Assembly (NCBI RefSeq): GCF_025602895.1
Contig: NW_026516232.1
Location: 434,001 to 498,000, forward strand
Length of the DNA: 64,000 bases
Direction of reading: 5' to 3'
Source of the DNA: Polychytrium aggregatum
Lineage: Eukaryota; Chytridiomycota; Chytridiomycetes; Polychytriales
Positions 56,614 through 64,000 of the stretch are shown here, piece after piece. Position 1 is the first letter of the stretch; each line of letters starts with the position of its first letter. The translations under genes and the position numbers were made by a program. The notes beneath the pieces were generated by a model. The model was not told the DNA's origin, ran no database searches, and was given only the letters and a program-made list of their open reading frames with translations.

Positions 56614-56936
56614 GAACAATACAAGGCAAAGGTGACCCTGAGTGTTCACCACGTATACTGTCTTCGGTACAGCGGCTCAGCCTGAGTCTGGTGGTGCTCA
56701 AGTACGAGGAGATGCTGGGACTGTGGGCTGGGACTGTGGGCCGGGACTGTGGGCCGGGACTGTGGGCTGGACATACACCTCTTCCCTCTCATGCTGCCAC
56801 GAGACACTCCCAAAGGCAACCACAATACCTGTCGCTTGCACGCTCCACATGGTCGCGGTGGATGTGTGTGTATTCATAATCCAGAAACAAGCCATCATCC
56901 GCGCTCAGAAACAGGGTATCCCGTTTCGTCTTGGGT
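56614..56936 (+). repeat. Inverted repeat element, left copy
   Basis: 323 bp matching the reverse complement of 59018-59326 almost base for base. The difference in length is one extra GGCCGGGACTGTG unit in the internal tandem (GGGACTGTGGGC units at 56718-56768). A weaker, more diverged copy in the other direction is visible near 56455-56500. Confidence 0.88.
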
Positions 56937-57029
56937 GTGCTATCAATTAAGCTTCCTTTGCTCCACAAGGCCCATATCAAACTATTCATTACTACTCAGC
57001 CGCTCGATTTCAGAGTGTCAATTCCCGGC

Positions 57030-58151
57030 CTAAGGCTTGGTGGGCTTGGGGCCCACGTTGGGAGACTTGGCCTTGCATCGCTTGATGGAGGGCTTGTCGT
57101 CGGGAGTGGGGTAGTCGTAGGGAGGTTTGTTGGCGGGCGACTTGCCGCACTGGCCGTTGTTGCAAACGAGATCGGTGCCATCGAAAAGAACACCGCAGTC
57201 GCTATCGACAGCGCAGGCAGCACCAGCACAGTGTCCGGCCCAGTTGCATGTGTCATGAGGGTATGCCCCGGTAGTATCCATGGCGCACTTGCCCGCCGAA
57301 CAAACGAGCTCGGTGCCATTTGCAAGACGGCCGCAGTCGTTGTCGGTTGAGCAGCCGGCACCTGCGCAGTGACCTTTCCAGTTGCAGGTGATGTAGCCAG
57401 GAGCGGGCACTTTGGCGCACTTGTTGCTGACACAAACCAGGGGCGAACCATCGGCCAGGTCCCCACAGTCGTCGTCGACTTTGCAGTCAGCTCCTTCGCA
57501 ATGGCCGCGCCAGTTGCAGGGTGCCGACGCCGAGGCAGCACATTGCCCACTCGCACAAACCAACTCGGTGCCATTGAGCAGGCGGCCACAGTCGTCATCC
57601 ACCTTGCAGGCGCTACCCACACAATGGCCGCGCCAGTTGCACTTGGACGGAGAAGGCGGAGGCTTGGTGGTATCGACGGCACACTTGCTGCCCACACAGA
57701 CGAGTTCCTTCCCGTTGGACTGGCCGCAGTCGTCGTCAATCAAGCAGGAATCGCCGACACAATGGCCGGGCCAGCTGCACGCCACCGTGGGAGTATAGTC
57801 GCCGTACGAAGGGGGGTACGAACAGTTGCCCTTGAAGCACTCGAGCTCGTCGCCACCGACGGCACCACAGTCGTTGTCGGTATAGCATGCAGCACCGAGA
57901 CAGTGGCCCTGCCAGTTGCACTTGGGATGGTACGTGCCGTCGGTACTGGCAGCACACTGGCCTGCGGTGCATACGAGGGCTCCTTGGCAATCGTTGTAGG
58001 TGGTGCAGTTGTGACCGGCACCGTAGACGGGACTGGGCGTATAGGTCTTTTGGTAGGCACTTCCGGAACCGGATCCCTGGGCATAAGCTTGTTGCATCGT
58101 CAGCAAACCGGCAAAGGCGGCAGGAAGGATACCGAAGCGGGAGACGAGCAT
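57030..58151 (-). CDS. Secreted protein with tandem six-cysteine modules
   Basis: 373 aa from the ATG at 58151, no intron. A signal peptide (FGILPAAFAGLLTMQQAYA) is followed by a linker, one short module (HNCTTYNDCQGALVC) and six full modules of about 35-45 aa to residue 340, then a Lys/Pro-rich tail. Each full module has C-x5-C-x4-C-x5-C-x(9,10)-C-x4-C with the fixed words CNWxGHC, D-x-DCG and ELVC. The pattern C-x4-DxDC-x-G-x-LVC resembles the Dickkopf-type/colipase cysteine knots and some fungal wall proteins, but I do not recognise the family. It is presumably extracellular, disulfide-bonded and stable. Flanked by inverted copies of a 310-320 bp repeat. Confidence 0.82.
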   Translation of the reverse strand: MLVSRFGILPAAFAGLLTMQQAYAQGSGSGSAYQKTYTPSPVYGAGHNCTTYNDCQGALVCTAGQCAASTDGTYHPKCNWQGHCLGAACYTDNDCGAVGGDELECFKGNCSYPPSYGDYTPTVACSWPGHCVGDSCLIDDDCGQSNGKELVCVGSKCAVDTTKPPPSPSKCNWRGHCVGSACKVDDDCGRLLNGTELVCASGQCAASASAPCNWRGHCEGADCKVDDDCGDLADGSPLVCVSNKCAKVPAPGYITCNWKGHCAGAGCSTDNDCGRLANGTELVCSAGKCAMDTTGAYPHDTCNWAGHCAGAACAVDSDCGVLFDGTDLVCNNGQCGKSPANKPPYDYPTPDDKPSIKRCKAKSPNVGPKPTKP

Positions 58152-59017
58152 TTTTGGAAAGAGAGATCTATCGTGCAGTCCGAATGTCAGATAGGTGAGC
58201 TGATCAACCGAATCGACCCAGCTCGGCACCAAAGGAACAATACGATGAAAAGTGTGTGACTGATAAGCGAGTGAGTGAGCGCCCCACATGGCGCAGTTGG
58301 GAGCACCCTTGTCTCCAGCAGGCAGCGCTGATGGAAGACACTCAAGTGACCGGTACAACAAAATGGCCATATCGGCTCGATGGACAGTCAAAATCCAGTG
58401 CCGCTTGCCAAAGAGCATGTGCAGAAGCCATGCAGTCAAGCTCACGGGACAAGAGTAGCATCCCACAGCATCCCACAGCATCCCACAGCATCCCACAGCA
58501 TCCCCGCAGCATCAAAATCAGGAGAATAAACACCGAAATGCAAGGACAGCGACCCCCCCCCAAACAAATGCAGGCAAAAGTCAGTGAGCCTACCCGACTG
58601 GATGGGCCAAGGTTGGAACAAGACAGGTCGATATCGGAGCGGTGATATTCCAGCGACCAGAAGGGGCCAATAGGCGGATTTATAGCTTCCGAGGTGGGGT
58701 AGCAAACGTCCGAGACATCAATGCCACCAACAATAAGTGCCAAGAACAATGAAAGGACAATAGAACTGTCCCTGGAGAATTCCCAGCGGGGCTCCTCCAT
58801 CAATGGACAACCCCACGCCTGATTGTTCCCCGTCGCACTCGGAAGTCCAAAGCTGTCGGGCCGCTGTCAGGCCAGTGTGCGGCCGCTGTCAGGCCGCTGT
58901 GCTCCATTGCTCTCTGGATCAAGATCCCTCGATCGTCTTCCATCTCTGTCGGTTTCTAAGGAGAACGGCGCACAAGTGCGCACACTGGGCTGAGGCGATG
59001 AATTTGTATCCGGCGCA
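58152..59017. other. Upstream region of the cysteine-module gene
   Basis: A minus-strand TATAAATC lies near 58676-58683 and could be a distant TATA box. A CCCACAGCAT array sits at 58459-58505. No coding sequence recognised. Confidence 0.4.
58459..58505 (+). repeat. (CATCCCACAG)n minisatellite
   Basis: Four to five 10-bp units. Confidence 0.9.
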
Positions 59018-59326
59018 TCCAAGACGAAACGGGATACCCTGTTTCTGAGCGTGGATGATGGCTTGTTTCTGGATTATGAATACACACACATCCACCGCGA
59101 CCATGTGGAGCGTGCAAGCGACAGGTATTGTGGTTGCCTTTGGGAGTGTCTCGTGGCAGCATGAGAGGGAAGAGGTGTATGTCCAGCCCACAGTCCCGGC
59201 CCACAGTCCCAGCCCACAGTCCCAGCATCTCCTCGTACTTGAGCACCACCAGACTAAGGCTGGGCCGCTGTACCGAAGACAGTATACGTGGTGAACACTC
59301 AGGGTCACCTTTGCCTTGTATTGTTC
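59018..59326 (-). repeat. Inverted repeat element, right copy
   Basis: 309 bp, reverse complement of 56614-56936. The shared ends are GAACAATACAAGGC and CGTTTCGTCTTGG in the left-copy orientation. No TG...CA ends and no terminal inverted repeats, so its class is open. Confidence 0.88.
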
Positions 59327-59886
59327 CGCTCAAGCTACAGCTTCTCAAAGGTCGATCCTAACGAGAGTGGTGGAGCAGAATCATGTTCTGGCTCGTTGAT
59401 TCAATTTCTCAATCCCCAAACCCAAGCATGTCCCTCTGTCCTCGAGGCCAACACACAACAAGTGTTCGTCTTTCAGGGTACACCTCCATCTCATTGGATA
59501 TACACGTATTGTGGGTGTTTTGGCGACGTTCGTAATGATCGGATGCAATCCACGACCGATACGCCAACGCTGTGCAGCAACGTGTCGGTTGCGGTTTCAA
59601 GTTGAATTCGTCACTCAATCGCTGGGGAATCACTCTCCCAACGTTTGCGATGGATTGCTCGGATGACACAACTCTGTGTGTCATTCAGCCGAAGGACGAG
59701 GGACCTCCCACCCACCCACCCACCCAGGGCCATTCTCGTATTTATCACCAGTAATCACACCTGAACATATGATGCAGTTGCCAGATATGGAGCACAAGTT
59801 TATATTTGATCCTGTTCGATTGATGCCACTTCAATTATAGCAGTGGAGAGGTTGGCCGAATTGGTATAGTGCTTCTTGGAACTGAT
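59327..59886. other. Region with a possible secreted-protein fragment
   Basis: On the plus strand 59360-59605 a frame reads ESCSGSLIQFLNPQTQACPS and YTYCGCFGDVRNDRMQ, which looks like a Cys-containing extracellular protein. It enters from the repeat without a proper start, so it is probably a remnant. A box-A-like GGCCGAATTGG near 59851 is not part of a tRNA. Confidence 0.35.
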
Positions 59887-62194
59887 CTAGGCGGTCTCCA
59901 CAAAGTTACGGATGAGCTCGTGATAGAACTTGACGCTGCCAACAAAGCCATGGATCTCAATGTACTCATTGACGGTGTGGACTCCGCCGGCTTGATTCTG
60001 GTGAGCGGGGCTGAAGCGGTAGACGTTGTGAGAGAGATCGAGGTAGTGGCGGGTGTCGGTGTTGCCAAACATAAGACTGGGAGAGACAACGACGTGGGCG
60101 CCAAACACTCGTCGAACGGTGCCAGCGAGAGTGTCCCAAGATCTGCCCTTGGCCTGGGTCAGGGGTGAGGGCTCCAGGATTTGGACGGGGCTGATGGTGA
60201 GGACGATCGGGTCGGCAGCATTGTTCGTTTGGATCCCGTCCTCTCCCCAGTTGTCGACAATTTCGATTCCGTATTTCTTCTTGAGCGGACTCAGGGTGTC
60301 ATGAAGACGCTTGAGCACATGAGTGGTCGAAGAGTCGACTGCCACGCGGTGGTTGACGAGGGCGAAGACCGATTCGGGCAGGGCATTCACTGATGGGGTG
60401 TTGATGAAGGGGGGGGGAGGGAGCCGGAATATCAGTGACATCATGCGGCTGTGCTCCGACATTGGGATGGATTATACGTACCCTTAACACCGCCCTGGAT
60501 GACATCGACCGCCTGGGTTGTGAGCATCTGCAGACCAAGCACGTAGTTCTTGGAGAGATAGTCAACCAATGCCTTGCGATGATGTGAGTCATGTTTGGCA
60601 AGCTGAACTAGCTTCTTGAGCTTGGGATCAACATGATGGCCGTGCTCGACGAAGCACTGGACGGCATCGAACATGGGGTTGTTGTCGGGGAGATTTGGGT
60701 GGTGAGGGTTGGCCTCGATATGCACGAGCGCATCGGCAAGGATGCCGATGGCGGTATGAGGCGGAGGCATGGAGGAATGGCCGCCAGGAGCGGTGACATT
60801 GATCTGAACATCGAGATAGCCCTTCTCTGCTGTGCTGATAAGCGCAAAGGTGGTATTGTAGTTGTCGGCCAAGCCGGTGCCTTCGTCGACAATAAACTCG
60901 AAATCAATGTGGCGATCCTTGAGGGTTTGTGCGATGTGACCGGCACCCTGACGACGAGCGGAAGCAAGGATGCGGATCGAAGAACGCGATCAAACATCAA
61001 GGTTAGGTCAAGTGATCGGGCCAGATCACTCGAATCCTCCACATCACCCAAATGTCCCGAATGCCCAGGTTCGTCCGATATAAAGTGAATCAACCAGATG
61101 AGCCGAGCGACTTTCGATCTTACATTGAAGCCGTTGATTTCTTCGTCGAATCCAAAGGCGAGATAGATTCCACGCGCCGGATGAAAATCCAGGCCCAGCA
61201 GAATCTCAACTGCAGGCGGACAAGAGAGAGGCGCCAGATCAGCAGGGCTGCAGAGGGGACGCATATGGGCAACACGATGACTCACCAGCTTCCAGGATGG
61301 CCATGAGGGTGCCCTTGGTATCGGAAGCGCCTCGTCCCCAGACACGACCATTCTCGATGGCGCCGGAGAAGGGCGGATACTCCCACTGGTCGAGCGAGGA
61401 ATCGGCGACAGGAACGACATCAAAGTGGGCCATCAGCAGCAGGGGCTTGAGGTCGGGGTTGGTGCCGGGCCAAGAGTAGAGCAGGCCGTACTCGTTGATG
61501 ACCTCCCGGGTGAGGTTCTGGTGACTACGGGCCGTTGCAATTGATCAATGTGCGATGTTAGCGAGCGGATCACATTGCACTTTCGGGGGACTTGCACGGC
61601 CCGTCTGAACGAAGGCATATTGCGATGTGCGCGTATCAGACACTGTGGCTGATCAACCGGCATGGATGCGAATTGGTCTCGCTTCGACAAGGAACGGCGC
61701 GGCAGCTCAGCGACTTACACATTCGGATAGAGCGACTCGAGCAGGCGGTGGAAATCAAGGAAGGGCAGCAGACGAGGGTCGCCGGCAACAACCCGGCGCA
61801 TGTCATCATACGAGACGGTCTTGATCTGGATGGCCTTGGACAGATGCTCGGCAGCGAGGGCGTGGTACTTGTCCGAGGAAAAGATCAGATCATAATGCTG
61901 CGAGATGAGGGGATCGAGCTGAGGGAACAGGGGCGCGGGCTGCTCGCAGGACGGGCCGGCGAGGGGATCGGCAAGGGGATCGGCAAGGGGATCGGCAAGG
62001 GGATCGGCGAGAGGATCGGCCGTGCTGCGAACAAGAGACTTTGCGAGCGACCGCAGGAGGTTGCTGGGGACGACGGCCCAGAAGAGCAGGACGGCAGCGA
62101 GGTAGAAAAGAACGCCGCGCAGACGAAGGGGCTTTGGGGCTGGAGGCAGAGGATGCTGGCCCTTCTCGAGGGGAAGGAGGGGCGGAGTGGACAT
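59887..62194 (-). CDS. CPS1: M20 metallopeptidase, Gly-X carboxypeptidase S type, membrane-anchored
   Basis: Exons (complement): 61719-62194, 61286-61524, 61124-61209, 60482-60947 and 59887-60389, every phase consistent, give 589 aa. The start at 62194 is the first ATG. One membrane segment near 32-52 (GVLFYLAAVLLFWAVV) makes it a type II anchored protein like yeast vacuolar Cps1. A PLAD tandem follows (five copies). Metal and catalytic residues are present: HFDVVP, GRGASDTKG, FDEEINGF, DEGTG and the final His in GNTDTRHYLDLS. The dimerisation region has APGGHSSMPP. The family removes C-terminal residues from short peptides in the vacuole. It sits head to head with an OPT transporter gene, consistent with peptide use. 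Confidence 0.92.
61949..62025 (-). repeat. Coding minisatellite in the M20 gene
   Basis: A 12-bp unit GGGGATCGGCAA repeated about five times on the plus strand, encoding DPLA units just after the membrane anchor. Confidence 0.9.
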
Positions 62195-63139
62195 TGGGCG
62201 CTGGTGGGGTATGGAAGAGACGGTGGCTGCGCGATGGAAGGTCAAGAGGGAGTATCGAGAGGGAGTATTAAGAGGGAGTATTAAGAGGGATTGTCAAGAG
62301 GGATTGTCAAGAGGGATTGTCAAGAGGGAGTATTAAGAGGAATTGTCAAGAAGGGGCAGCGCGGGCGACACCCCCCCCGGCTGCGACACCCGGGCTGGGA
62401 CACCCCGGTCGGCGGGCCATGTCCCGGCAAGCGCCGCCATGGGAAGCGCTCGCCCACGACGAACGCGGGCGGGGCCGGTGGCGCGACGGCCGTCGTTCGA
62501 ATGCGAGAATGAGAGCATGTCGCATGTGTTAGAATGTTACATGTGTTAGAATGTTACATGTGTTAGATTGCCTCTCATGTGTTGAATCGCTGTTATACAC
62601 CGGGTTGCCTCTGATACAAGAGTTGCCTCTGATGCAAGAGTTGCCTCTGATGCAAGAGTTGCCTCGGTTGGATCCACAGACATATTTGTTTGTTTGTTTG
62701 TTTGTTTGTTTGTTCGTCGGTTTGTTTGTGGGCGACTGTGTCTGTTTATCCTCGCTCTGTTTATCCTCGCTCTGTCCATCACTCGCTCTGTCCATCACTC
62801 GCTCTGTCCATCCTCGGCATGGCCGACACCTCGTTGCCGCCGATAACAACGGCAGGCACAGTTGCACTGCCGCTTTTCAGGGCACCAGCCCCGCCAAGGT
62901 CCCCATCGCTCGCCGTCGCCGCCATGAAGGAAATCGTCCTCGTTTTTTTTTTTTCCTTGGTCTGAACACCTCTTTCTTGAACCCGGGCCATTGGCGATGA
63001 CGAAAGCCGCACCAGAGCCGCACCAAAATCGTATCAGAGCCCCATGGTCAAGCACACGTCTCCGTCTATATAGCCCAACGCTACCGCCACCATGAGCCGC
63101 CGTCAATAGACTCGCCATCCTCGAGGTCGTCTGTGCACC
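62195..63139. other. Repeat-rich divergent promoter region
   Basis: Tandems: TTAAGAGGGA/TTGTCAAGAGGGA at 62241-62350, GTGTTAGAATGTTACAT at 62525-62565, TTGCCTCTGATGCAAGAG at 62600-62662, (GTTT)n at 62684-62715, CGCTCTGTCCATCACT at 62754-62812. No gene recognised. A short-range TATA candidate (TATATAG) lies near 63068 before the OPT start. Confidence 0.6.
62600..62662 (+). repeat. TTGCCTCTGATGCAAGAG minisatellite
   Basis: Three 18-bp units and a partial one. The unit contains the palindrome-like CTCTGATGCAAGAG. Confidence 0.9.
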
Positions 63140-64000
63140 ATGGCCGAGTATCACCACGACCACCGCAACAGCGCCTTCCGGATCAAAAGCCAGGATGAGG
63201 ACGGCGTCTTTGCCATCGTCACCTACGACCAGGACGATGCCGAGTTTGACGACACCGAGAACGCCCTGAGCCAGATCAGCTCCGTCGTTCCCACCACCGA
63301 CGACCCCTCGACCCCCTGCTTCACCATCCGCGCACTGTTTTTGGCCGTCTTCTTCGCCGCATTGACTTCGGCCGTCAATGTCGTCCTCAGTTTCCGCACC
63401 AACGCCTTTACCGTCCCGGCATATGTCTCTGTGGTAAGCTGACAAGGCGCATGGCTATTGCTTGCAGCAACAACCAGTCGCACACTCTTACTCGCACCAT
63501 GATCGTCTGTGTACCATCCGCCTCATCCCCATCCTCATTCTCTTTGCTCGCTCTCTGTCGGCTACCAGATTGTCTCGTACCCAATGGGTATCTTTCTCGC
63601 CAAAATTCTGCCCGACGTTCGCTTCAAGCTCTTTGGTGTCGAGAACTCGCTCAACCCCGGCCCCTTCTCTGTCAAGGAGCACGTCCTGATCTACATCATG
63701 TCGAACTCAAACACGCCGTATGGCATCGACAATGTCGTCGGCCAGATCGCCTCTGTCTATCTCAACGACACTGCCATCAAGCTCTGGCATTCGATCCTGT
63801 GGATTCTCGCCACCCAGTGTCTCGGCCTTGGACTTGCCGGCATGGCCCGCGAGTTCCTGGTCAAGCCTGCCGCCATGTATTGGCCCGGCAACATGGGTAT
63901 CCTTGCCATGTTTGCCTCCTTCCACGGGACGGGCGAGCAGTCGGCCAGCTACAGCTCCAAGTACTCCATGTCCCGCTTCCGCTTCTTCTGGCTCGCCTTC
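63140..64000 (+). CDS. OPT-family oligopeptide transporter, 5' part
   Basis: Exons 63140-63433 and 63569 to the window end, joined in phase 0 (GTAAGC donor, CTACCAG acceptor); 242 residues are visible of a family of about 700-900. The N-terminal 60 residues are acidic and cytosolic. The first membrane helix is FTIRALFLAVFFAALTSAV. The family signature NPGPFSVKEHVLI follows, then a second helix LWHSILWILATQCLGLGLAG and the start of the next loop (KPAAMYWPGNMGILAMFAS). OPT proteins import tri- to hexapeptides with protons across the plasma membrane. Truncated only by the window edge. Confidence 0.93.

Noticed and set aside
59842-59890. Box-A-like GGCCGAATTGGTATAG
   Set aside because: No anticodon or T arm follows; it merges into the M20 gene end.

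Overview
The window is nuclear DNA of a filamentous or zoosporic fungus. A chytrid-like lineage is my best guess, but it rests on gene content only. Genes carry short GT-AG introns (about 60 to 350 nt). Recognisable proteins are typical fungal ones: eS6, a CUL3-type cullin, a Gly-X/carboxypeptidase S M20 peptidase, an OPT oligopeptide transporter, a DUF4246 protein and Sel1-repeat proteins. There are many tRNA genes and Ty3/gypsy retrotransposons, one with a chromodomain.

Layout. 1-13010 is a nest of three Ty3/gypsy elements, all on the minus strand. Element 2 (4146-6631 plus 12099-about 13010) is the host. Element 3 (6632-12098) is complete: 309-bp LTRs that read as identical and a 5-bp GAGGG target duplication inside element 2 gag. 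Element 1 (1-4145, running off the left edge) interrupts element 2 pol in the integrase zinc finger. All three gag/pol junctions carry an X XXY YYZ heptamer in the gag frame followed by a hairpin, a -1 frameshift module. 13100-14443 is a tRNA-Ile/tRNA-Val repeat unit packed with minisatellites. 14862-39676 holds protein genes: a helical-repeat (FASTK/OPR-like) protein, CUL3, a Sel1 protein, a Gly-rich single-pass membrane protein, a PARP-type zinc-finger protein, a proline-rich WH2 protein and a large split-RING protein.

41351-49725 is a tRNA cluster (Ser, Pro, Phe, Lys, Ala, Leu, Ile, Val, then Val, Ile, Gly). It contains a 1.5-kb inverted duplication (43941-45485 and 48111-49621) whose outer end cuts tRNA-Leu. 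The 2.6-kb spacer holds a decayed Sel1 paralogue. 50644-64000 carries eS6, DUF4246, two secreted proteins (one with tandem six-cysteine modules, flanked by inverted repeats), the M20 peptidase, and the 5' part of an OPT transporter cut by the right edge.

How the genes relate. They are independent eukaryotic transcription units, not operons. Two possible functional links are CUL3 and the RING protein (ubiquitin ligases), and the M20 peptidase next to the OPT transporter (peptide uptake and hydrolysis, head to head across about 0.95 kb). Exon borders were set by reading phase and splice consensus by eye. Every junction given with coordinates keeps the frame, except one in the RING gene that I could not reconcile.
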